Source: Kribbella sandramycini (lineage in GTDB: Bacteria > Actinomycetota > Actinomycetes > Propionibacteriales > Kribbellaceae). Taken from it: a DNA stretch of 64,000 nucleotides. Numbering within the stretch: the first letter of the stretch is position 1; every line of letters starts with the position of its first letter. A program made the translations under genes and the position numbers. The notes under the pieces were generated by a model, which searched no databases, had not been told where the DNA came from, and saw only the letters and a program-made list of their open reading frames with translations. Location: assembly GCF_013131805.1 (NCBI RefSeq), contig NZ_JABJRC010000001.1:1662589-1726588 (forward strand), in the 5' to 3' direction. Shown in pieces: positions 1 through 7,671 of this stretch.

Positions 1-978
1 GCTCCACTGCTCGGCGGCGTCCTGCTGCAGTACTGGTGGTGGGGGTCGGTGTTCCTGCTCGGCGTACCGGTGATGGTGCTGACCGTGGCGGCCGCGCCAC
101 GGCTGCTCCCGGAGTCCGAGCCGCAGCCGGATGCGCACCTCGACCTGCGCAGCGCTGCGCTCTGCCTCACCTCGATCCTGTCGCTGGTCGCCGCACTCAA
201 GTGGGCCGTGAACGGCGCCCCGCTCTGGCAGACGGCCGGCCTGGGTGTGGTCGGGTTCGTGCTCGGAGTGGTGTTCGTCCGGCGGCAGCACACCCTTGAG
301 CACCCGCTGCTCGACCTGTCGCTGCTCCGGCAGCCGGGCGTCAGTCGCGCGCTGTGGGTGTTGTTCCTGACCGCGCTGCTGATGGGCGGTACGTCGATCT
401 TCGCGGGCTTCTACTTGCAGTCCGTCCGCGGATTGTCGCCGTTGACCGCGGCGGTGTGTCTGATTCCGTCGATGCTCGCGATGATCGCCGCCTCGAACCT
501 GGGCCCGTGGCTCGGTCACCGGTATCCGCCGCAACGCGTCGTCCTGGGTGGGCTGGTGGTGATGGCAGCCGGGTTCGTGCCGTTCGCGGTGCTGCCGGTG
601 GGCGGGGCCGGGATCGCGGTGCTGATCGCGGGCGGAGTGCTGACGACGGCCGGGATCGGGGCGGCGTTCCCGTTCCTGATGAACGACATCATCTCGCACG
701 CGCCGCAGGACCGGGCCGGGTCGGCGGCGTCCCTGGCGCAGACGGCCAACGAGATCGGGATCGCAACCGGTCTGGTGATTCTGGGCAGCCTCGCGACTGT
801 CGTGTACCGGGCTCGGCTCTCGGCGACCGGTAGCTGGGTGGACGGTTTCGAGCAGACCGATCCGGCTGTGCTCGGCCAGGTGCGGCGGGCGTTCCTCGAC
901 GGGTACCACGCGGTCGGGCTGGTGGGAGTCGCGACGATGCTGCTGGTGCTGGTGCTCTTCCGGGCCCGGCGGGCCTAG
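1..978 (+). CDS. MFS drug exporter, DHA2 type (5' end missing)
   Basis: C-terminal 325 residues of a major facilitator superfamily proton-coupled exporter; the gene begins before the window and is open from base 1. Repeated hydrophobic stretches account for roughly eight membrane spans, separated by short loops rich in Arg. The pattern and the segment around SIFAGFYLQSVRGLSPLTAA resemble the second half of 14-span DHA2 (SmvA/QacA-like) multidrug efflux permeases, which is family knowledge; the substrate cannot be read from the sequence. The stop codon overlaps the stop of the convergent tadG-like gene through the shared tetranucleotide CTAG. Confidence 0.85.
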   Translation, partial: APLLGGVLLQYWWWGSVFLLGVPVMVLTVAAAPRLLPESEPQPDAHLDLRSAALCLTSILSLVAALKWAVNGAPLWQTAGLGVVGFVLGVVFVRRQHTLEHPLLDLSLLRQPGVSRALWVLFLTALLMGGTSIFAGFYLQSVRGLSPLTAAVCLIPSMLAMIAASNLGPWLGHRYPPQRVVLGGLVVMAAGFVPFAVLPVGGAGIAVLIAGGVLTTAGIGAAFPFLMNDIISHAPQDRAGSAASLAQTANEIGIATGLVILGSLATVVYRARLSATGSWVDGFEQTDPAVLGQVRRAFLDGYHAVGLVGVATMLLVLVLFRARRA

Positions 979-1406
979 CGGATCGGGACGATGGCCGAGG
1001 CCTCGGTGGCGATATCCGACGAGCCCGGGAAGCCGGGCGGCTGGAACGGGAGCTCCACGGTCGAGGTGAGCTGCACGGTCACCGTCGTCCCGGTCACGTC
1101 GGCAGACCAGTCGAGCCCGTCGAAACGGTTGCTAGCGGCAACTTGATCGAGGTGCTCGGCGGTCAGCCGGCGGGCCTGCTCGGGATCGAGCTCGGCGTTC
1201 GCGCCGGCGGCCGGTTGCGCGTAGATCGCGGCCAGCCCGTTGGCCGCGGCGAGGACGGCGCCGTCCGCGGTGGCGTCCAGATCACGGCGGACCAGGAAGA
1301 CCTTGGAGATATCGGTGACGACGACGATCAGCAACAGGATCACGAACGTGAAGCCGATGATCAGCACCGTCATCTGGCCCCGCTCGTCGCGCCGGGGCCG
1401 TCTCAC
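975..1406 (-). CDS. TadG-like pilus assembly protein
   Basis: 143-residue protein with a short basic N-terminus, the motif DERGQMTVLIIGF leading into a single membrane helix (about residues 11-33), and an extracytoplasmic tail starting KVFLVRRDLDATADGAVLAA, which is typical of TadG/Rv3654c-like proteins of actinobacterial Tad (tight adherence) loci. These pseudopilins are thought to be processed after the Gly of the RG motif and to join or anchor the pilus. It is the last gene of the Tad operon; its ATG overlaps the stop of the TadE gene before it by four bases. Confidence 0.8.
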   Translation of the reverse strand: MRRPRRDERGQMTVLIIGFTFVILLLIVVVTDISKVFLVRRDLDATADGAVLAAANGLAAIYAQPAAGANAELDPEQARRLTAEHLDQVAASNRFDGLDWSADVTGTTVTVQLTSTVELPFQPPGFPGSSDIATEASAIVPIR

Positions 1407-1852
1407 CCGTCCCCCTTGGCTTCGCGATAGTCGCCGTACGGCTCGGTGTGGGCAGAGCTGACCCGGATCGCGGGCGGCTCACCGCCGAGCGCATCAGGAA
1501 TCAGCGGCAACCGAACACTCGTCTCCAGCGTGACCGTCACCGTCGACCCCGGCTGCAGACACGCCGGGCTGCAACTGATGCTCAGCTGCCCCGGCGACAG
1601 CTCCATCCCCTGATCCTTCATTGCCAGTTTCGCCGCCTCGAACGCCCGCCCCCGCGCCTCCTCCTCCGTTGATCCGTCCGGCACGATGACGAACGCCCGC
1701 CCCGCCGCCCGAGTCGCCGCCGTCGCGCCGTACGAAGCCCGCTGCACGTCGAAAACCCCCAACAACACATAGATCAGCGGCACCATCAGCAGCAGCGCCA
1801 GCCAGGAAAACTCCACCACCGCGCTCCCCCGCTCATCACGCCGCCGTTTCAT
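1403..1852 (-). CDS. TadE-family pseudopilin (second copy)
   Basis: 149 residues. The N-terminus reads MKRRRDERG followed by SAVVEFSWLALLLMVPLIYV, the TadE signature: cleavage expected after Gly, Glu at position +5 of the mature protein, then a membrane helix. The extracellular part has a Cys pair (ISCSPACLQPG) near residue 100 that could form a disulphide. TadE pseudopilins are needed for Flp pilus assembly in characterised systems. The start overlaps the stop of the first TadE gene (ATGA), so the two are translationally coupled. Confidence 0.85.
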   Translation of the reverse strand: MKRRRDERGSAVVEFSWLALLLMVPLIYVLLGVFDVQRASYGATAATRAAGRAFVIVPDGSTEEEARGRAFEAAKLAMKDQGMELSPGQLSISCSPACLQPGSTVTVTLETSVRLPLIPDALGGEPPAIRVSSAHTEPYGDYREAKGDG

Positions 1853-2244
1853 TCGCCGGTTTCCTTGATGGCGTGGCCGGTGGCGGTGAACTCGACGGCT
1901 GGACCCCAGAGGCCAAGGGCGGGCATGTGGGCGCGGACGGTGACCTGGACGCCTGGCTGGCCGTCGATGTCGGTGCTGGCTGCTTCGACGGAGTCGACGA
2001 GACGGTCGTTCACGACGCCGCGGATGAGCTCTTGGGTGCGGGCCTGGCCGTCGCCGGGGTCGCGGTTGAGGACAGCGGCGTAGTGGGCGCCTTCCGACGC
2101 GGCGGCGGTGATGGTGTTGCGGACGTACAGGTAGAGGCCTACCTGCAGGATGCCGAGGAACAGCGGTACGACGAGCATCGAGACCAGCACGAAGTCCACG
2201 ACCGCGGAACCACGGTCGTCGCGAACTCGGCGGGTCAGGCGCAC
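1849..2244 (-). CDS. TadE-family pseudopilin (first copy)
   Basis: 131 residues from a GTG start four bases after the stop of the small pilin-like gene. The N-terminus RDDRG followed by SAVVDFVLVSMLVVPLFLGI is a pseudopilin cleavage site and membrane helix, with Asp rather than Glu at +5. The rest is a short extracytoplasmic domain with the TadE-like run NTITAAASEGAHYAA. It is one of two TadE paralogues in this operon; having two TadE and one TadG is usual for actinobacterial Tad loci. No strong ribosome site is visible before the GTG, so coupling to the upstream gene is likely. Confidence 0.85.
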   Translation of the reverse strand: MRLTRRVRDDRGSAVVDFVLVSMLVVPLFLGILQVGLYLYVRNTITAAASEGAHYAAVLNRDPGDGQARTQELIRGVVNDRLVDSVEAASTDIDGQPGVQVTVRAHMPALGLWGPAVEFTATGHAIKETGE

Positions 2245-2248
2245 CGGA

Positions 2249-2443
2249 CTACTTGTTGCCGACGGAATCCAGCGCTTTACGCAGCATTGCTTCGAGCTGT
2301 TCGCCCGCGAGCGTCCAGATGCCGATGACCAGCCCGGCTGTCATCACCGTGATCAGCACCCAGCCGGGTACGTCGCCGCGCTCCTTGTGCGCGGGCCGCG
2401 ACGTCGTCAGCGCCACGAACATTCTCGTCATCAACAGGGACAT
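2249..2443 (-). CDS. Small pilin-like membrane protein
   Basis: 64 residues. The ATG at 2443 is chosen over one six codons upstream because GAGGAGAAACC lies directly before it. A cytoplasmic N-terminus ends in HKERGDVPGW and is followed by one membrane helix (WVLITVMTAGLVIGIWTLAG) and a short amphipathic tail. Its size and its place between tadC and tadE match the Flp pilin slot of Tad operons. Unlike a normal Flp pilin, the residue at +5 after the RG site is Trp, not Glu. It could be the major pilin of a divergent type or an accessory subunit; the call rests mainly on position. Confidence 0.65.
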   Translation of the reverse strand: MSLLMTRMFVALTTSRPAHKERGDVPGWVLITVMTAGLVIGIWTLAGEQLEAMLRKALDSVGNK

Positions 2444-2457
2444 GGTTTCTCCTCGAT

Positions 2458-3396
2458 TCATCCGGCGATCAGCCGGATTCCGACAGCGCCCGGGTAGAAG
2501 GCGAACGCGATGGTGACCGGTAGCACCAGGAAGATCACCGGGACCATCATGGCGACCTCGCGCCGGGCGCCGGACTCGATCAGCTCGCGCCGACCGGCCT
2601 CACGAATATCGCCGGCCTGGGCCCGCAGGACGTCGGCCAGCGGGGTGCCGCGCTCCAGCGCGACCGCCAATCCGTCGGCGAAGCGGGACAGCGCCAGCAG
2701 GCCGGTGCGATCGGCGAGCCCGTCGAGCGCACGCACGAGCGTCTCCCCGGCGCGGGTCTCGGCCAGGACCCGTTTCAGCTCGTCGGCCAGCTCGCCCCGG
2801 CAGGAGCGAGCCACCCGGTCGAGCGCGGCGGCCGGGCCTTCACCGGCCGCAACCGACAACGCGAGCAATTCGGCCACCGTCGGCAACTCGGCGAGCAACC
2901 GGCGCTCGCGATTGCGGACCTGCGTGCTCAGATAGGTGTCCCGGGCAAGCACTCCGAGGACGCCGAGCAGCGCGCAGAAGAACAGCATGCCGACCGGGTT
3001 GCCGGCGCCGAGCGAGACGGCGATCAGCGAGACGACCAGGCCGGCGCCGAACAACGCCGTCCCCCACAGCAGCTGCTCGATCCGGAACTCCTCGACCGTG
3101 CGCTCCAGACCGGCCCGGGCGAGCCGCCGCCGGATCGACGACGCCCCGCCGAGCAGCCGCTCCAGCCGCCGGGCGCCGGAGCGCAGCGACGGCCCGAACA
3201 ACCGGACGATCGCGTAGAACGGCGAGCCCGAATCGACGACACCGGCGAACACCTCGGAACCGCCCAGATCGCGCAGGTACGGCGAGATCCGGTCGTCGGC
3301 GGTGGGTTTGCGCAGGAACGGCAACCGGCGGACGACGACCAGCAGGCCGAGGCCGAACAACCCACCGAGGACGCCGCCGAGCAGGATCGGGCTCAT
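2458..3396 (-). CDS. tadC: TadC, type II/IV secretion F-domain membrane protein
   Basis: 312-residue inner-membrane platform protein of the Tad machine. An N-terminal helix (residues 1-23) precedes a cytoplasmic region; a second pair of helices lies near residues 105-145 (TALFGAGLVVSLIAVSLGAG), then the GspF-type domain with LPTVAELLALSVAAGEGPAA, and a C-terminal hydrophobic hairpin near 275-310. TadB and TadC form the membrane platform on which the TadA ATPase works. The start codon overlaps the tadB stop by four bases (ATGA). Confidence 0.9.
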   Translation of the reverse strand: MSPILLGGVLGGLFGLGLLVVVRRLPFLRKPTADDRISPYLRDLGGSEVFAGVVDSGSPFYAIVRLFGPSLRSGARRLERLLGGASSIRRRLARAGLERTVEEFRIEQLLWGTALFGAGLVVSLIAVSLGAGNPVGMLFFCALLGVLGVLARDTYLSTQVRNRERRLLAELPTVAELLALSVAAGEGPAAALDRVARSCRGELADELKRVLAETRAGETLVRALDGLADRTGLLALSRFADGLAVALERGTPLADVLRAQAGDIREAGRRELIESGARREVAMMVPVIFLVLPVTIAFAFYPGAVGIRLIAG

Positions 3397-4253
3397 CGCA
3401 ACACCCGCTCGGGCTCGGGCAACCGGCCGATCCGCAGCATCAACCGGTACGCGAACACGCAGACGACCGCCCCGGCGCCGATGATGATCGCGCCGACCGG
3501 CGAGTTGTAGCGCTCGATGACATCACCCTGGAACGACAACAGGGCCAGCACCAGCCACGGCGCGGCGACCGCGACGCGCGCGCCGTTCACCGACCAGGAC
3601 TGACGGGACTCCAGCTCAGAACGCGTCCGCGCGTCGTCGCGCAGGAACGTGGACAGCGACCGCAGCAGCCGGCCGAGGTCACCACCGCCGACCTCCCGCG
3701 CGATCCGCAGCGCCTCGATCACCCGATCACCGACCGGATCGGCCAGCCGGGCCTTCAACCGATCCAGCGACTCGGCGAAGCGGCCGGTCGAGGCGTAGTC
3801 CGCCCCGAAGCGGCGGAAGGGCTCACGCAGTGGCAACGGCCCGCGCTCGCCGACCTGCGCCAGCGCCTCGGACAGCGACAAGCCGGCCCGGACGGCGGAC
3901 GCGATGTTGTCGACCACATCGGGCCAGAGCTCGCGGAACTCCGCCAGCCGCCGCCGGGCCCGGCTCTTCGCCAGCGCGACCGGCGCGGCCCCGGCCATCA
4001 GCCCGAACACGGCGCCGATCGGCAGCGCGCCCGAGACCGCGAACATCAGCGCGAACCCGAGCAGCCCGGTGATCAGGCAGGCGCCGATGAAGGCGCCCGG
4101 CGTCACGCCCTCGACCCCCGCGCTCGCGAGCAACTCCCGGCTGCGGCTGATCAGGCGCCCGTCCTGCGGCGGCCGGCTCTCGCCCGGCGCCACGAACGTC
4201 GCGATGATCAGCAGCAAACCGATCCCGAAGAACAACCCGAGCAGCAACCCCAT
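3393..4253 (-). CDS. tadB: TadB, type II/IV secretion F-domain membrane protein
   Basis: 286 residues from the ATG at 4253, whose A is the last base of the tadA stop (TGATG). Membrane helices lie at residues 2-20, at about 55-105 and in the last 50 residues; the cytoplasmic GspF domain includes LWPDVVDNIASAVRAGLSLS and ALRIAREVGGGDLGRLL. It is the partner of TadC in the pilus-assembly platform. The reading frame stays open for another 174 codons upstream, but that part overlaps tadA and is a shadow. Confidence 0.9.
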   Translation of the reverse strand: MGLLLGLFFGIGLLLIIATFVAPGESRPPQDGRLISRSRELLASAGVEGVTPGAFIGACLITGLLGFALMFAVSGALPIGAVFGLMAGAAPVALAKSRARRRLAEFRELWPDVVDNIASAVRAGLSLSEALAQVGERGPLPLREPFRRFGADYASTGRFAESLDRLKARLADPVGDRVIEALRIAREVGGGDLGRLLRSLSTFLRDDARTRSELESRQSWSVNGARVAVAAPWLVLALLSFQGDVIERYNSPVGAIIIGAGAVVCVFAYRLMLRIGRLPEPERVLR

Positions 4254-5530
4254 CAGCCGACACCTCCGGGCAGCTCGGTCAGCAGACCGGCCAGGTTGTA
4301 CCCGGCCTGCTGGAACCGCTCGGGATGTGGCAACTGCCCCTCGGCCCGGCGCAACCGGCCGTCGACCGTGCCGAACAGGGTCTCGGTCTCGATCGCCTGC
4401 TCCTCGATCCGGCCGCTGACGGCCAGGATCTCGCGCACGCGCCGGCGTCCGTCGGCCGCGACCCCCAGGTGGACGACGAGGTCGACACAGCCGGCCACGG
4501 TCGGCAGCACGAAGCGGGAGCCGATGTTCTCGCCGGCGAGCAGCGGCAGCGTGCACATCTTGGTCAGCGCCTCGCGGGCCGAGTTCGCGTGAATCGTGCA
4601 CATGCCCGGCAAGCCGGAGTTCAGCGCGAGCAGGAGGTCGAGACACTCCTCGCCGCGGACCTCGCCGACGATCACCCGGGACGGCCGCATCCGCAGCGAC
4701 TCCTTGACCAGATCGCGCAGCCGGACCTCGCCGGTGCCCTCCAGCCCGGCCTGCCGGGTCTGCATGGAGACCCAATCCGGAATCGGGAGCTTGATCTCGA
4801 AGACTTCCTCACAGCTGATCACCCGCTCGCTGCCCGGGATCGAGCCGGCCAGCGCGTTCAGCATGGTCGTCTTACCGGCCTGCGTGCCGCCGGAGACCAG
4901 GATGTTCAGCCCGACCGCGACGGCGGCGTCCAGGACGGCGGCCGCATGCGGCGTCAGGGAGCCGAGCTGGACCAGGTCGTTCAGTCTGGTGGCGCGAACC
5001 GTGAATTTCCGGATGTTGATCGCCGCGTAGCGCTGCGTGATCCCGCCGAGGACGATGTGCACGCGGCTGCCGTCGGGCAACCGGGCGTCGGTGAACGGCT
5101 GGGAGACGTCGATCCGGCGGCCGGTGGTCTTCAGCATCCGCTCGACCAGATCGCCGACCTCCTCCTCGGTCAGCACGGTCGTGGTCAGCTCGTGGCGGCC
5201 CTCGCGGGCGATGAAGACCCGGCTCGGCTCGTTGATCCAAATCTCCTCGACCTTGGGATCGTCCAGATAACGCTGCAGCGGGCCGAACCCGGCGACCCGG
5301 TCGTGCACCTCGCGGCTGACCGCCTCCAGATCGCCGATCGGCGGCACCACGCCGGTCAGGCTGCGCTCGTCGTACTCGCGGACGACGGTCGCGACGATCG
5401 CGTTCACCGCCGCCGGGTCGCGGAGCGGGTCGATCCCCTCCCGACGGACGACATCGCGCACCTGGGCGTCGATGAGCTCGACGGCGCCGTCCCAGCCCAC
5501 CCGGCGCGGGGCAAGTCTGTCGGCTGTCAT
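4253..5530 (-). CDS. tadA: TadA/CpaF-type pilus assembly ATPase
   Basis: 425-residue hexameric secretion ATPase that powers Flp pilus assembly. An N-terminal all-helical domain precedes the core; the Walker A motif GGTQAGKT is at residues 214-221 and the Walker B/Asp-box region VIVGEVRGEE at 286-295, followed by CTIHANSA (His box). The start ATG at 5530 is preceded by GGGGAG four bases away; an upstream in-frame start at 5587 has no such site. First gene of the Tad operon; the CpaE/TadZ-like gene often found upstream, and a prepilin peptidase, are not in this window. Confidence 0.92.
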   Translation of the reverse strand: MTADRLAPRRVGWDGAVELIDAQVRDVVRREGIDPLRDPAAVNAIVATVVREYDERSLTGVVPPIGDLEAVSREVHDRVAGFGPLQRYLDDPKVEEIWINEPSRVFIAREGRHELTTTVLTEEEVGDLVERMLKTTGRRIDVSQPFTDARLPDGSRVHIVLGGITQRYAAINIRKFTVRATRLNDLVQLGSLTPHAAAVLDAAVAVGLNILVSGGTQAGKTTMLNALAGSIPGSERVISCEEVFEIKLPIPDWVSMQTRQAGLEGTGEVRLRDLVKESLRMRPSRVIVGEVRGEECLDLLLALNSGLPGMCTIHANSAREALTKMCTLPLLAGENIGSRFVLPTVAGCVDLVVHLGVAADGRRRVREILAVSGRIEEQAIETETLFGTVDGRLRRAEGQLPHPERFQQAGYNLAGLLTELPGGVG

Positions 5531-5730
5531 CGGTCTCCCCGTGTGTGTCCCGTCCGGCGACCACGCGCGGTCACCATGCGCGACCATCCTGTCAACCCCG
5601 GGACACCTCGCGCCACCGGCTCACGGCTGCCTGTGGATAACCGTGACATGCCAAAGGCTCACCGAGCGTATCCACGCCGGTACGGCAGGGGCCAGAAAGT
5701 TGCAGCTTGTGGCAGGCGGGCGCGGGCGGC
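5531..5730. other. Tad operon leader / intergenic region
   Basis: 200 bases between the GntR gene and tadA, both read leftward, so this must hold the Tad operon promoter. No confident -35/-10 pair was found. Visible marks are the spaced inverted repeat TGTC/GACA around 5590-5605 and the nonamer TGTGGATAA at 5632-5640, which equals a consensus DnaA box in reverse orientation; a single copy has little weight. Confidence 0.4.
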
Positions 5731-6474
5731 TCAGCGGTGGACCAGCGTGTGCTCGAAGGAATACCGGCTGGCACGGTAGAGGTGCGACCCGAACTCGACC
5801 GGCTGACCGTGGTCGTCGTACGTGATCCGGGTGGTCGCGAGCAGCGGGTGGCCGGGCTCCTCGGCCAGCAGCCGGGCCTGCTCGGGCGTGGCCGGGGCGG
5901 CCGAAATCGTCTGGTGCGCGACCTTGAGCCGGACGCCCTCGGCGCGGAGCAGTTGATAGAGGCCTCGCTCGGCCAGCGTGGCCGGGTCGGTCTCCAGCAG
6001 GTCCGGCGGCAGCCAGTTGCGCATCAGCGCCAGGGGCTCGCCGTCCGCCCGGCGCAGCCGCTCCAGGCGCAGTACGCGGTCTCCAACCTCACACTGCAGA
6101 GCTGAGGCCACATCTGCGGTGGCTGGGGCGATGCCGAACCGCAGCACCTCGGTCTCCGGTTTGCGGTGCGCAGCGGACAGGTCGTCGTACAGGCTGGTCA
6201 GCTCGAGCGAACGGCGTACTTGGCCGGAGCTGCCGACTACCTGGGTACCGACACCGCGCTTGCGGACCAGCAGCCCTTGGTCGACCAGTCTGGCGATCGC
6301 CTGCCGCACTGTGGGCCGGCTGAGCCCGTACGCCTCCGCGAGGTCCACCTCATTGCTGAGGCGCGATCCGACCGGTAGCTCGCCGCCCTGGATTGCCGCC
6401 TCGAGCTGCTGAGCCAGCTGGACGTGCAACGGCGTACGGCTACTCCGGTCAACCTGGACCTGCACGGTGTTCAT
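5731..6474 (-). CDS. GntR-family regulator with UTRA domain (copy 1)
   Basis: 247 residues. N-terminal winged helix-turn-helix (about residues 8-75; LAEAYGLSRPTVRQAIARLV is the recognition region) and a C-terminal UTRA ligand domain of the HutC/FarR class ending FGSHLYRASRYSFEHTLV. It is divergent from the oxidoreductase gene at 6676, which it probably controls. It is clearly paralogous to the regulator at 24042: both share the linker motif ELTSLYDDL, a RNWLPP motif in the UTRA domain and the same ending pattern. The effector is probably a sugar or cyclitol derivative (inference). Confidence 0.88.
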   Translation of the reverse strand: MNTVQVQVDRSSRTPLHVQLAQQLEAAIQGGELPVGSRLSNEVDLAEAYGLSRPTVRQAIARLVDQGLLVRKRGVGTQVVGSSGQVRRSLELTSLYDDLSAAHRKPETEVLRFGIAPATADVASALQCEVGDRVLRLERLRRADGEPLALMRNWLPPDLLETDPATLAERGLYQLLRAEGVRLKVAHQTISAAPATPEQARLLAEEPGHPLLATTRITYDDHGQPVEFGSHLYRASRYSFEHTLVHR

Positions 6475-6520
6475 GCGGACATCCTGAGGCCTGCACCGGG
6501 ATCAGTCGACCCACCACGGT

Positions 6521-6534
6521 GATTTGATCAGATC
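6521..6534. promoter_or_regulatory. Candidate GntR operator
   Basis: The 14-mer GATTTGATCAGATC is a near-perfect palindrome (12 of 14 positions) in the divergent promoter region between the GntR gene and the Gfo/Idh/MocA gene. GntR regulators usually bind short AT-rich palindromes in such places. Assignment is by position only. Confidence 0.4.
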
Positions 6535-6675
6535 GTCCCCCGCCTGATCCCGGGGTCCGGATGGCGGTCCGGCCGTATCTGCCGGGGCGCGCGTGCGGGA
6601 GGATGACGGCTTCCAATTCATCCGCCGGCCCGCTCGGGGGGCTGTGCTGGCTGTACGGCTGAGATGAGGACACGT

Positions 6676-7671
6676 ATGGAACCGCTGCGGATCGGGATCC
6701 TTGGCGCCGCCCGGATCGCGGGGCGCGCGATCGCCGAACCAGCCCGGCTGACCGGGGCCCGCCTGGTCGCCGTCGCCGCTCGCGACCGTGATCGGGCCGC
6801 GGCCTTCGCGGCGGAACACGGCGTCGAGCGCGTGCACGCGACGTACGACGACGTGCTCGCCGACCCGGAGGTCGAGGCTGTCTACAACCCGCTGGCCAAC
6901 GCGCTGCACGGCCCGTGGAACCTGAAGGCGCTTGCCGCGGGCAAGCACGTGCTCACCGAGAAACCGTCGGCCAGTAACGCGACCGAGGCAGCGACGGTGC
7001 GCGACGCTGCCGCGGAGCGCGGTCTGGCCGTCATGGAGGGCTTCCACTACCTCTTCCACCCGGTCACCCGGCGGCTGCACGAACTGCTGGCCAAGGGTGA
7101 GCTGGGCGAGCTGCAGCATGTCGAGACCACCATGGTGATGCCGCCACCCGCCGACGACGACCCGCGCTGGTCGCTGCCGCTCGCCGGCGGCGCACTGATG
7201 GACGTCGGCTGCTACGCCCTGCACGCACAGCGCACAGTCGCGCCCTGGGCCGGTGGTGCGCCACGCCTGGTCAGCGCACGAGCCGGAGAGCGCAAGCGGC
7301 TGCCCGGTGTCGACGAGTGGCTGAACGCCGACCTGGAGTTCCCGAACGGCGCCACCGGCGCAGTGCGAACGAGCATGGGCGCGGAATCCCTCGAATTCAG
7401 CTGCAAGCTGGTCGGCACCCGCGGCGAGGCATTCGCCCCCAGCTTCGTCCTGCCACACCAAGACGACCGCGTAATCGTCACAACCAAGGAAGACCACTGG
7501 GTCGAACACCTCGGCCGCAAATCGTCCTACACCTACCAACTGGAGGCCTTCGCCGCGCACCTACGTGACGGCGCTCCACTGCCGACAGATGCGGACGACG
7601 CCGTCGCCACGATGGAGCTGATCGACGCGGCATACGTGGCCGCAGGTCTGTCACCGCGCCCCTCGCTCTAA
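6676..7671 (+). CDS. Gfo/Idh/MocA-family NAD(P)-dependent oxidoreductase
   Basis: 331 residues from ATG 6676, which has GAGG eight bases upstream; an in-frame ATG 12 bases earlier lacks spacing. N-terminal Rossmann domain (IGILGAARIAG, residues 6-16) and the family signature EKP at 95-97; the C-terminal domain has MDVGCYALH near 175-183. The sequence is closest in pattern to trans-1,2-dihydrodiol dehydrogenase/1,5-anhydrofructose reductase-like members rather than to the inositol dehydrogenases further along. It stands alone on the plus strand beside a GntR regulator and probably oxidises a sugar or cyclitol; the substrate is unknown. Confidence 0.82.
   Translation: MEPLRIGILGAARIAGRAIAEPARLTGARLVAVAARDRDRAAAFAAEHGVERVHATYDDVLADPEVEAVYNPLANALHGPWNLKALAAGKHVLTEKPSASNATEAATVRDAAAERGLAVMEGFHYLFHPVTRRLHELLAKGELGELQHVETTMVMPPPADDDPRWSLPLAGGALMDVGCYALHAQRTVAPWAGGAPRLVSARAGERKRLPGVDEWLNADLEFPNGATGAVRTSMGAESLEFSCKLVGTRGEAFAPSFVLPHQDDRVIVTTKEDHWVEHLGRKSSYTYQLEAFAAHLRDGAPLPTDADDAVATMELIDAAYVAAGLSPRPSL

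Noticed and set aside
5632..5640. DnaA box TGTGGATAA in the Tad leader, possible origin
   Set aside because: Only one copy, no cluster of boxes and no dnaA, dnaN or gyrB nearby; chance occurrence is likely.
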